A DNA stretch of 64,000 bases from Copromyces sp. CBS 386.78 (lineage: Eukaryota; Ascomycota; Sordariomycetes; Sordariales; Sordariaceae). Location: NCBI GenBank assembly GCA_030685235.1, contig MU839093.1, positions 372,001 through 436,000 on the forward strand, given 5' to 3'. Position 1 is the first letter of the stretch. Each line of letters opens with the position of its first letter. Position numbers and translations under genes: made by a program. Below the pieces are notes generated by a model. The model ran no database searches, was not told the DNA's origin, and saw only the letters and a list, made by a program, of their open reading frames with translations. This document shows, piece after piece, positions 1 through 10,480 of this stretch.

Positions 1-571
1 ATTTTATTCCACTTGCCTGGCACAACAAGTCTGCCGAGGTTATGCTCCAGCGACGTGTGTTGCAGGAATATTTGCAGCCAATTGTGAGTTGATTAAGTTC
101 ATTTCTCCCCAGCGGCACTGGCATGTTTATATTCGCCGTTCAAGAAAACAAAAAATGGCTTTTAGTTAGTCCGGATTATGTCGAAGACGGGGACATCTTT
201 TGATTCTAGACCCACTGCGCAACCGACCACAGTTACCTATCGTATCCGCGCCACACTCCTCGTGTCTTCTGGCTCGGCTCACCATTTGTGGAAGGGCCAA
301 CCTTCCATTACAGGCACTAGAGGTATTGTTGTCAAAGTATCATGCTTTGTAGTTGATTGACGCAAGCTGCAGCGTCTGTCACATTGCCGATTCACTGTGC
401 CTGAAGCGAGTAATGTCGCTGGCATATTGCAGCCAATTGTAAGTTGGTACCTATGCAGGTACTTCCATCACCTAACACGATAAGGAACCTACATGACCGG
501 AAACGTTACCCGTTAGCCCAAAAAGAACTGGCAGGTCGCTCTGAGGAATTTAGGCAGTGGCCGAGGCTATA
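1..571. other. intergenic, no gene recognised
   Basis: No conserved protein or RNA gene is visible. A short motif, TTGCAGCCAATTGTRAGTTG, occurs twice (about 79-98 and 428-446), so part of the stretch is probably an old local duplication. Confidence 0.5.
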
Positions 572-845
572 CAGATCAATGTTGGTTTGTTTGAGACTCG
601 CAAGCTCTTCAGACCAGGGAGAAGACAAGGGATTCTGGCGCTCCTATTGGACCAAACCACTGCAAGACCCGGCCAAGAACAACGATTGATCGTGTCCCGC
701 ACACATGCCACCAAAAAGGTTAACTCCATTCCCAGCGGGCAATAACGAACCAAATGCTTTTTCAGGCCAGAAGTCCCGCCTAGCCAGCTTAAAAGCGGTG
801 TGCCTCTGTAAGTACCGAGTTAACGAACAAATCAGGGGTGATGTG
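572..845. mobile_element. Short inverted-repeat element (MITE, Tc1/mariner-like)
   Basis: The 274-bp segment lies between two TA dinucleotides (570-571 and 846-847). Its ends are imperfect inverted copies: the left reads CAGATCAATGTTGGTTTGTT and the right, reverse-complemented, CACATCACCCCTGATTTGTT. The same terminal sequence is found in the element at 12560-12885 and in a fragment near 21504, and the interior (about 590-700) matches both. There is no coding capacity. The right end is about 200 bp upstream of the methyltransferase start at 1048, so it lies in that gene's promoter. Ends are diverged, so the boundaries are probable rather than certain. Confidence 0.55.
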
Positions 846-1047
846 TAGAGGTAGTCAAAGTACCTTATCGTGCGATATTACCTCACGCTTGACCGCTCCT
901 CCCAAAGGACAAGGGCTTGATGACCTGGGAGGGGCAACCATTTTTATATGTACTGGCTCATCGTCACTTCGATAACGAGAAAGCTTTCACACTCGAGTTA
1001 CTCCATTGAACGAACTCCGAACTCGAAACCAAGCGCATTCTTTAGCC

Positions 1048-2414
1048 ATGAGTTCTACGAACCAGGAAAAATCGCCTACTCCCGGTCCCGCGTCCCCGGC
1101 AGGAAAGAAATCGCCCACGCCTGCGCCGTTGTCTCCAATGGCCGATGAGCCTTCAGAGCCCACTGGCCTCTTATCCGGCTCGCATTGGGCCGAGCAGGTT
1201 CGTCGATTTTTCATAAACTTTCTTCTGACATCTACCAGGGCACAAGGCTGCTTGATACAGGTAGGCAAGTACTGACAGGCAATTGCCACACACGCACAGG
1301 AGCTTCCGCTTGATGATGATGCCGACTCGACGCTTGGTAGCGACGCCGAGAGTTCAACAGCCTCGCTCACCTCTAGCATTATGAGATATCGTACGATCAA
1401 AGGTCGTACGTACCACAGTGATGCTGCTACAGATCAAGAATATTGGTATGTTGGTTTATAGGGGGGGAAATCCACAACGCAATGTTTGAGGCTAATGATT
1501 GTTTCGCAATTTAGGGGCCCAAACGACGAAAAAGCCAATGAAATGCTGGATATCTTCCACCACTTCCAGACTCTGTTGTTCGACGGAAAGCTGCATACGG
1601 CGCCTCTTAAGGATGATATTGAGAATGCACTTGATGTCGCCACTGGTACAGGTAAGTGCATCATGAGCCACCTAAGCAGTAAATCAAATCGAGGAGAAAA
1701 GGTCACTAACCATCATTACCCTTTTTAGGACTTTGGGCGATTGACTTTGCCGACGAATACCCAAAGTGCAACGTATACGGTACCGACATTTCACCAATTC
1801 AACCCAGTTGGGTTCCTCCCAACCTCCGGTTCGACATCGATGACGTTACCAAGCCATGGACCTACCAGGAAAATTTCTTTGATTACGTCCACATTCGCTG
1901 GCTTACCGGGGTAATTAAGGATTGGACCGCCTTATATAAGGAGGCGTACAAGTGTATGAAACCAGGCGCCTGGATTGAACACATCGATGCCGAAGTCAAT
2001 CTCGTTTGCCACGACGGGACCATGCCCAAGGAGTCTGCCATCAACCAATGGGGCGAAATCTGGTCGGAGGTGGGCAGAAAGACGGGACTTATCTTCAATA
2101 TGGTGGACTCGGGTTGTATGGAAAACGGCATCGAGGAGGCGGGCTTCACCAATATCCAGGTCAAGGACTACCTAGCTCCCTGCTCCCCCTGGCCGGAAGA
2201 TGCAAAGACAAAGGAAATTGGCCTCTGGCAATATATCTTCTTGATACAGGATATCGAGGGTTTCCTTAACTACTTCCTCGGCCAGATTATGGACTGGAGC
2301 GATAAGGAAATGGCCACCTACGCTGCTTGTCTTCGCAAGGAATATAAGGATCAGAAGATCCACGCCTACTTCAAGTGGCGCGTGGTTCTTGCGCAGAAGC
2401 CACTGGATGCTTAA
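1048..2414 (+). CDS. LaeA/UMTA-like SAM-dependent methyltransferase (copy 1)
   Basis: Four exons: 1048-1197, 1300-1445, 1515-1651, 1729-2414 (372 aa). This is a class I SAM-dependent methyltransferase of the fungal LaeA/UMTA (TAM-domain) group; the substrate is unknown. Residues 1-50 are a Ser/Pro tail with two SPTP motifs. Next come a Ser-rich block ([13 protein letters not shown]), GRTYHSD and EYWGPND, then motif I ([16 protein letters not shown], with Ala where paralogs have Gly), [22 protein letters not shown] and the PGAWIEH post-motif. The end is AQKPLDA. The ATG at 1048 was preferred to an upstream one at 1006 because every paralog starts MSS/MNSS here. Unlike the other intact copies it has no intron before the PCSPW motif and none between DIF and HH. 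The nearest paralog is inverted, at 5084-6780. Confidence 0.9.
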
Positions 2415-2604
2415 ATGGCGGATGACAGTTGCACGGAACGTATTCAGGCGAGCGTTGTAGACGCTACAGCTGACAGCTTATATATATATTGTTTTTCTCC
2501 TTGAGTTGTTGCCATTGATGTTCCTGTGTAGAGTGTTAGTTCCGTTGGGACGTGCCCCGTCTATGATGGAGGTCAGGCCTTCTCGAGCTGGATCGCATTA
2601 GAGC

Positions 2605-3455
2605 GTGTTCGGCGCCCCGTTTTGGGACCTGGAAATACGCTTTCGGAAGTAGGATTTCCGTAGAGCCAGACAGCCTGTTCTGAACCGGATTTTAGCGGCA
2701 AATTCCGTTGAATTGTAGGTCCGCTGGTTCGGGGCCAAGACCATTTCCGAAGGCATTGCCAGAACCTATTCGAAAACTCGGAAATCAAGATTCTAGGATT
2801 TCTAGTGTTGAGCACGTATATAGATATATATCGACCGCTGTTATTATCGTAAAATTCGTACTATATGTATCAAGGGGAGAAGCAGTGTGAATATTACAAC
2901 CCGCTTCATACGTTTAGAGTTGTAGTTAACGAGGGTGTTGGTTATGGTGACGAGAAAGATAAAAAAAAGATGAGGTGTGGTGACGATGAGGGATTCACGT
3001 GGTCTCGAAATGTGGATTTTGGGGGATCAAAAAGGTCAAAACAAGGTCAAAAAATGCATTTCCGAGCCCATTTCCAAAGGTCTTAAGGTCTGGAAGCTGA
3101 GACTAATTTCCGAAAGAATACGTCAATCCGATTGGTCAGATGGCTATTGTAGGGCTCTAAATTTCCAAGACCAGATTTTGTTGGTGGGTCCTGCAGGCAC
3201 TGGGCCAGCGTCACATGATCTGTGCCGTGCCCACCGTGCCCTGCCCAGACCGCACCGTTTCTAGACCTCCAGACCTTCCGCTCTCTCCTCTCTTCTCCAT
3301 AGCATCAATCAGCATCTATCCATCGCTTGTTGTTGTTCGTGATCTCACAGCTTTTGGTGCATTTCCGACCCAGAGATTTTCCAGGTGCTTCCAAACAGGG
3401 CCTGGAAATTTTGACTTGGAAGATTTCCGAGTCCCAAAAACGGGGCGCCGAACAC
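2605..3455. mobile_element. 851-bp inverted-repeat element, non-autonomous
   Basis: The left end (2605-2636) reads GTGTTCGGCGCCCCGTTTTG followed by GGACCTGGAAAT. The right end (3423-3455) is its reverse complement with two or three differences. Further inward there are many dispersed TTTCCGA/GGAAAT motifs on both strands, as in subterminal repeats of DNA transposons. No transposase is encoded. A convincing target-site duplication was not found (flanks TTAGAGC and ACCCTTT). Bases about 3232-3352 recur inverted at 19165-19290, which shows that this is a dispersed repeat. The superfamily is not assignable by eye. Confidence 0.6.
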
Positions 3456-4240
3456 ACCCTTTTAACGTCATCGGTTCCTTGAATTCCCACCCTGCTTGCT
3501 TGATGAACATGGTTCAACGTTGTTTCTTCAGCTTAACTGTGCCACGTTTGTACGTGCCTCCACTCGGTACCGGGCCGCTCCGCACATGTGCTCTCGGCAA
3601 GGAATTTTTCAGCTCATCCACCGGAAATCTCATATTCACACCACCTCCTTTTTGTCCCCGATATGGGAGATTAAATATCACGGGCACAGTCAAATCCCGT
3701 CCCACATTTTGGTCCTCCGCTTCCCACGCGGAAATCGGACAAGTATCTGGTGACTGGGAATGTACCATGATACGTCTGGATTCTCCTCCTCCTCCAACGA
3801 CCCCAACCCACGTTGTTTTTTGTGCACATGCACACGTGGCAAGTGAGACATCTTAAATTTTCCGGCCGTTTAACACATACCGTCTAATCCAAGATTGTTT
3901 CGTTTTACTTTCTCGTTCCGTGGCTGCTGATCTTGCCATGGGATGGAAATGCAGCCCGGGTTTGAAACAAAGTACCTAACCTGGTAGTGCTGTGCTTCTG
4001 ATGACTGTGTGTGTAAGATCAAATATCTCACTTTTGCTCATTGGAGGGCCTGTCATATGTCCCACGTCTTGCGATCCCAGCCCGGTCACCGCATATAAGA
4101 ATCTCCCTCGCCTTCCATCCTCGAGTGTGGGTAGGTCGGCTTTTTCTGTCTGCTTTATTTGTACGTTTAAACGTTATGCGTCAATGAATACGGGCTCACG
4201 ACAGGTGATAATGTGATAAGTAGTACTCTGAGGTCGATGT
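3456..4240. other. intergenic, no gene recognised
   Basis: Open frames are present but show no family resemblance, no consistent codon bias and no plausible splice structure. Confidence 0.4.
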
Positions 4241-4570
4241 GGTTGCTTCATTTTTGCTCCCCTTTCCTGTCTTCCTCTTTTTATTTTTATTATTTTTACC
4301 TCCTCACACTCCCTTTCTTCTCTCTTCTACTTGTGTTTCTCTTTTTTCCCTCTCTTTCCTTTCTCACCTCTTATCTCTCTTCGATTTTTCTCACACTCTC
4401 TGTTCTCTCTCTTCCTTTTGTGTTTCTCCTTTTTCCTCTTTTTCCTGTCTTACCTTTTACTTCTCATCGATTTTTCTTCCACCGTGTTTTCCTATCTTTC
4501 TTTGCGCTCCCTTTTTTTCTCTTGACTTTTTGTTTTCCTTTTCCTTTTTCTTTTTTTTTTACGTTTTTTA
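4241..4570 (+). repeat. Polypyrimidine (C/T) tract, about 330 bp
   Basis: The plus strand is almost purely C and T for about 330 bases, mixing TTTC, CTCC and TTTTT runs without a fixed period. It ends in a run of about ten T before ACG. All three plus frames are open there only because of the composition (Phe/Leu/Ser). It lies between methyltransferase copies 1 and 2, whose 3' ends face each other. Confidence 0.8.
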
Positions 4571-5083
4571 CTACCTAGTGCTGTTGGGACCGTTCCATCC
4601 AAGAACGAGATTTGTGACATAGGAAAAGGCCACAAGGGGAAGCGTGTTGTGGTCACCTCAGCTGTCAGGGAGGTACTTGAAGGTAGGTAGATACACATTG
4701 CTATCGGAACCTTGCTGAAAGCATGCCGATCAACTCTGTTCCGACTCCGAGGACTCGGGACCCGCAACTCCGGGACGCCAAACCAGGGACCAGGCATGGG
4801 TAAGGCTGAAGAAACAGCGGTGAGCATGGTTCGGTAAACGGGGGCGGGGAGCGGGGGAAAGGCACGGATTGCAAGGGGATCCATGGTTTTCAACGACAGT
4901 GGACTTTCAAAAATGACGGTATAGTAGGTATTTATATTATGATGAGCAACCATATCCAAAACACCCTTCTTATAAACAGACTTGCCGTGCATGTATTGTA
5001 CCCATGCTGGAGGTGGCCCACTGAGATATTCACATCCAAAGCACCCAGCGGCGTTCGGCATTGCTTTCGGTCGGTGATCTACC
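4571..5083. other. 3' flank of methyltransferase copy 2
   Basis: No gene is recognised. The stretch follows the stop codon of the minus-strand methyltransferase at 5084 and would hold its 3' untranslated region. Confidence 0.4.
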
Positions 5084-6780
5084 TCAAGCATCCAGCGGCT
5101 TTTGCGCCTTGACAATACGCCATCTAATGTTAGCATGGATCTTTCCTTCCCTGTACTCTCGGCGAGCAGTGGCGGCGTAGTTCGCAATGTCCTTGGCCTC
5201 CCACCTCAAATACGTAGGCATCAAGTACGAAAGGAAGCCCTCAATGTCATGTGTCATCGCCGCCAGATTATAAAGACCCAGCTGCTTCATCTTTGGGTCT
5301 TGAGACCAAGGCGAGAGGGGAATCTAGATCTAGGTGTCAGTTTCAACGTATCTGAAGAGCGCACGAATTAGAAAAGTCTTACGATAAGATCCTCGGACTC
5401 GATGTTGGTGAATCCAGCCTCTTCCAATCCTTTTTCCATGATGCCTGAGGTAGGCAAGTCGAACTCAGTCCCGATATGCCCCCCAACCGCCTTCCAAATT
5501 GCACCCCACTGGCCAAAAGCGGAATCGTCAGGCATTGTTCCATCAAGGCAGTGGATCCTAGCATCAGCGTCGACATGTTCAATCCAGCCACCGGGCCTCG
5601 TACACCTGAAGGCCTCCTTATACAAGGCAGGCCAATCCCGGATAGTGCCGGTAAGCCAGCGAATATGAACGTAGTCGAAGTAGTTCTCCTGGAAGCTCCA
5701 TTCCTTAGATGCGTCCTCGACTTCGAAGAGGACGTTTGGAGGCACCCAACTAGGTTGAGAAGGAGAAATATCAGTGCCAATTACACTACATGTGGGGAAT
5801 TCGTCCCCGAAGTCACTGTAAGATAAAGAAGAGGCTGTCAGCAACTGAAGATCGACCCAGAGTCTGACGTTGATATCTTACATAGCCCAGACTCCTGCAC
5901 GCAGAGATGGTCAGTTAGGTAATCCGAGTAAAATAAGGACCACATTCAAAGTCGATTAGCTTACCACTGCCAGTACCGACATCAAGTGCTGCCTGAATAT
6001 CCTTCTTGAGCGGGGCCGTATATAGCTTCCCATCAAGGGCCATGGTCATGGTATGGTGGAAGATATCCAACATCTCATTTGCCTTCGCATCGTTCGGGCC
6101 CCTAAGTGGTGGATCAGTAGAGATGGTTAGTTATATTCTAGAATAACAACGGACACAGCACTTGTCTTCCTAACGCTTTCCAATACACACGTACCAGTAC
6201 TCTCCGTCAGTCACCGAATCGCTGTGGAAGGTTCGTCCATGAAGTGTGCGGTACTGCAAAATGCTGGAAGAGATCGAGGCGGTCGAGCTTTCGATATCGC
6301 TCTCCAGACTGGAATCATTGTCATCAAACGCATCAAGATCCTGTAGGTGTAGAATGCTTCTTGTTAGCATCCGTCATTCTCAAACTAATGGACAGAAAAG
6401 GTGTGGCGATGGATTTCCAATTCGATGAGGAACAGTTTAGCTGACTGGCCGAGAGAAGCGAAGAAGTATCGTCGGACGGAAGTCCGAGATAACTACCTTA
6501 GGCAGACGCACATGCCACCACTGCCTACCAAGTCGGATATTAATGGGCAGCTGCGAGACTGGTGATCTCCTGCATGGCAAACGCCTGGTCGAAACCAAAA
6601 AGGGGAGACAGAGATGAAACAGACCTGCTGGCCCCAGTGGGCACCGGATAAAAGGCCAACGGGCTCTGGAGACACGGGAGCAGGCGTGGGCGACTTCTCT
6701 CCCGCTGGGGACGCGGGTCCAGGAGTGGGCGACTTCCCCTTTCCCTTTGGCGACTGAGCCTGTTTTGCCGGAGAGCTCAT
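5084..6780 (-). CDS. LaeA/UMTA-like methyltransferase (copy 2), with a 13-nt microexon
   Basis: Six exons on the minus strand: 6780-6625, 6340-6195, 6101-5965, 5894-5882, 5815-5383, 5323-5084 (374 aa). Same class I SAM methyltransferase family as its neighbours. The N-terminal tail carries two SPTP motifs, then [20 protein letters not shown], motif [51 protein letters not shown], and the C-terminal AQKPLDA. It is the only copy with an intron (5881-5816, 66 nt) inside WAI|DFGD. That intron starts GTAAGAT, ends CAG and contains an in-frame stop, so it must be removed; this leaves a 13-nt exon. It lacks the DIF|HH intron seen in copies 3-5. Tail-to-tail with copy 1, same strand as copy 3. Confidence 0.88.
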
Positions 6781-8063
6781 CGTTGATGGATGAATACCTT
6801 GATGTTTGAAAGATGGGTCTGCAAACTGGAATTGGTGTTTTCTTGCGCCGGCAGTTGAATATAAGTACGGTATTTCGGGGTGCGTGACCCCTCTCTCAGA
6901 AGAGTCGTCCGAGGCTGCGGAGCGGTCAAGATAAGGTCGCCTCCTTCCTTTCGAACTGTGTTCTTGGGTTACATTCGTGCTTGCCCGTTAAGGCACGTCT
7001 TTGACCGAATAATAGCAAGTTTCCAGCCATGCCGTAAGAGCGGAGTATCGGAGTTAGTTCTTAGGTAATTTCATGTACATTGGCTATATCCATGTCAGCT
7101 ACCGATGTCAGGTGGAACGTGGCCATGTTGAGAAAACACAGTGGCTGGAGAGCAATGGTTTTTGTGCTAGACAAGAAGTCGTTAGTTAGCATTGGCCGAA
7201 AGAGCCGCCAAGGTAATGACTTCCACCAAAATTATGACCTATCTTATTTGTTATCTTATTACAGGTAGTGACCCTAAGGTAGCAGGCGGGACTTCCACTT
7301 TGCCTTCACCCCCAGCACATCTCCTGTCAGGCAGATGGAATGCCATACCCAGAGGTAGGTATGTGATGTGGATTGTAAGGTATTGAGGTGACGAAGAGGT
7401 TCCACGAGGTCCTGCGGCGGTGTTCACTGGATATAGGTATACAGGACAGGAAGGTGCAGGCCATCGGAACTACCCTGTACACCAATGCACCTGCTACCTA
7501 GACTAGGTACGGTATGTACGTACAAAACGTGCCCATGGCAAGCGCGCACCATGCCTGACACAAACCGTGACCTCCTTCCATTTCTAAACCGCTCTTGCTT
7601 CACCATGTTATGACATCTTTTACCCTCTAGGGTGGCCCATTCTTCCTGATGAAAAACCCACACCGCATCATGGCGGACGGAAGGACCGGTTGAGGTATCA
7701 AAAGCCATGCTCATCTCGATGTCACATCAACGCCTCTTTCCTGGTCAAGATGACAGCTTGTGTTCCTCTCCTCGATCGGCGTCTCTTCCGTGCCAATTCA
7801 TAAGGTAGGTACTTATTCATTACAGGGATCATCTAGACGCAAGAAGCATGTCGACGGAGCATCTTGGTGGAGGCCGAGTAGGGCTCAAGGCACACGCCCG
7901 GTCTGGGGTCAACCTTGTTGGACAATTGGTATGGTCGTTCGAGGTTTCAACCTCGTGTTTTGGACTATTTACAGAAACAAAACGAAGAACTTGTCATCCT
8001 CTACCCGCCCGCTAACTGTGGGAGACCCAACAGTCCCGGTCGGTGTTGTTGCCCGGCCGTACA
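6781..8063. other. intergenic between methyltransferase copies 2 and 3
   Basis: It holds the upstream region of copy 2 and the 3' flank of copy 3. Bases about 7838-7950 resemble 10176-10290 and 19613-19700, which lie in the same position downstream of copies 4 and 5. The duplicated unit therefore extended past the stop codon. No additional gene is recognised. Confidence 0.5.
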
Positions 8064-9640
8064 TTAAGCATCCAAGGGCTTCTGGCCAATCACCCTGCGG
8101 AAGATGAAGTACGGATGAATGTTCATGTCCTTCATCTCCTTCCGCACATGTTGAATGTAGATATTGATCTCCTCCTCGGTCCACCCCATAACCGTACCAT
8201 ACATGAACTGAAGAGCACCTTCAAGGTCCGGGTTGAGGGCGGCATATAAGTAGAGACCAAGCTCCTTCATCTTCGGGTCCTCGGACCATGGAGAGACAGG
8301 GACCTGCAAGTTTTCAGTAGTTAGAGTCTGGTGTCTGGGATAAATAGGTACTGTGAGAAGCAGAGAACTTACCTTGTAATCCTTCACTACTATGTTCACG
8401 AAACCGGCCTCCTTCAATCCGTCCTCTATCGTGCTGCCGGTGGGGCAAGGCTGGCCGAGTTTCTTTCCAGCCGCCTGCCACATAGGGCCCCACTGGGCAA
8501 GGGCATGAATTTTGCTATCTAAGGAACCATCGTCGGATAATATATCAGCGCCGGTATCCATGTGTTCAACATAACCGCCCGGCTTGCAGCATCGATAAGC
8601 CTCCTCGTAAAAAGCAGGCCAATCCTTGACGGTTGTGGCGAGCCAGCGGATATGGACGAAATCGAAAAAATTAGGCTTATAGGTCCATTCCTTATTATAA
8701 TCGTCGATGTCGAAACGGACGTTGGGAGGTACCCAACTGGGCTGGATGGGCGAGATATCAGTGCCTATGACATTGCAGTTAGGGAATTGATCGGCAAAAT
8801 CGATTGCCCACAGCCCTAAATGTCGAGTTAGCATTAAAAGAACAACCATTAGGCAGTGCAGAACATCGACGTACCTGTGCCTGTGCCAAGATCAATTGCG
8901 TTCTCGGGATCTTTTGGAATAGGGGCATCATAAAGCCTGCCATCCCGACAAATGGTCATCGCATGATGGCTAGGGTAGTCAACACTTGGTCAGCTGCGAA
9001 ACCGATGGTGGGAAGTATGTTTTACTCACACAATATCCAGCATTTCATTCGCCTTCGCGTCGTTTGGGGCCCTGCATGAAAGTTGAAAATGCTCGTTGTT
9101 AGCGTTGGCTGTCTCATCCCACATGCGCAGTGCTCCATCGTGCGAGGCCGGCGATGACGAGCGAAATATGATGGCGATGATCTTGGTCTAGACTTACCAG
9201 TACTCTCCATCCGTCACGCTATCGCTATGGTAAGTTCGGCCATTCAAGGTCCGGTAATTGAGGATACTCGAGCTAATCGAAGCAGTCGAGCTCTCAATAT
9301 CACTTCCTAGGGTTGAATCCCCATCATTCTCCTCCTCTTCCGGAAGTCCCTGCAGTGTGACAAGGGAGGTAAGTCAGTGCTCAATTCCAGTCATGATCAT
9401 CGTGGTCAGGATGTGGGGAACATGAGCTAGCCATACCTGTTCAGCCCAATGAGATCCAGGAAGAAAGCCAGTCGTCGTTTCAGCAGCGGGAGATGCAGGA
9501 CCGGGCGTGGGTGATTTCGGTGCAGGCGTAGGTGACTTTGCTGCCGCTGGAGTTGCAGGAGCAGGCGTGGGTGATTTGGCTGCCGGCGTGGGTGATTTTG
9601 GTGCCGGCGACTGAGCCTTTCTCTTCGCCGAAGAACTCAT
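8064..9640 (-). CDS. LaeA/UMTA-like methyltransferase (copy 3)
   Basis: Six exons on the minus strand: 9640-9437, 9349-9198, 9071-9030, 8969-8875, 8815-8373, 8303-8064 (391 aa, the longest copy). The extra length is in the N-terminal tail (first 55 residues), which has four SPTP motifs against one or two elsewhere. The rest follows the family: [34 protein letters not shown], motif I at about residues 158-172 ([14 protein letters not shown]), [40 protein letters not shown] and a GQKPLDA end. The last intron (8372-8304, 69 nt) is a multiple of three with no in-frame stop, so intron retention would insert 23 residues without breaking the frame. Substrate unknown. Confidence 0.9.
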
Positions 9641-10480
9641 GGTGAAATTGTGGATACCTTAGCGGTATGTTCTTCCTGAAATCCAGTGTGGGTGAAGAAG
9701 AGAGAATGGCCGGGAACATAAAGTGTTGTGGATGTGCCAGAGTCGTCCGATTTATAGAATGAGGTAGAGTACCTACTAGAGGTACCCGGTTCAGTGCTAG
9801 CAAATGTGATAGCGGGAATGATCTACCCCTCACCGCTCCAGTTGGTACTAGGAAAAGGAAGAGAGTGTCCGAGTGTCCATAGTACACAGTAGTGATGTAA
9901 CCGCAGCAACTAACTAAAATCAGGATGTTGGGGCCAATGTGCTGAATGGTTGACTGCCATGGTGGCTGGGCCGGATAAATCGACCGTGTAGCATTGTGAA
10001 TGGACTTTGTGGACTGGAGTTAGGTAGCCAATAAGAGAAAGTACATGTTCGCACCTGCCACAGTTCGCCGTAATGAACATCATGATCGTGTAATATCCTC
10101 ACCAGAAAACCGCTCTTGCCTCCTGCTGTCTCTTTTGGTCGGAGAGACACTTTAACACCCCTGAACTTACTCGTATTTACAGAAAGCATCTTGGCAGAGG
10201 CCAGGTAAGGCTGGAGGCATACGTATTATCTGGGATCTACCCTGTCACACAATTGCCAGGGTACCCGAGGACTCAACCACCACGCATGTTGTTGTGGCGG
10301 TACCAGACATGTGCCAAATCACATCCACGTCCAATCTTCCGTCCCATCTGCTATTACATATGAGGATGCCATCCCTCTCATCTAATGTAGTACACTATGA
10401 AGCTTGTCCCAGTCCAACTTGCGTACCGCGGTAGAGCACCCAGCTCCAGCCGGTGATCTTGCCCAGCCGGACCTCAAGGC
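9641..10480. other. intergenic between methyltransferase copies 3 and 4
   Basis: Bases about 9715-9765 (upstream of copy 3) resemble 12420-12470 and 21425-21480 upstream of copies 4 and 5, including a GTGCCAGAGYCGTCC-like stretch before TTTATRGAAT. This may be a shared promoter segment. Bases 10176-10290 share the copy 3/5 downstream block. No gene is recognised. Confidence 0.5.

Noticed and set aside
4213..4622. Phe/Leu/Ser-rich open frames
   Set aside because: A by-product of the C/T tract; all three frames are open and low in complexity.
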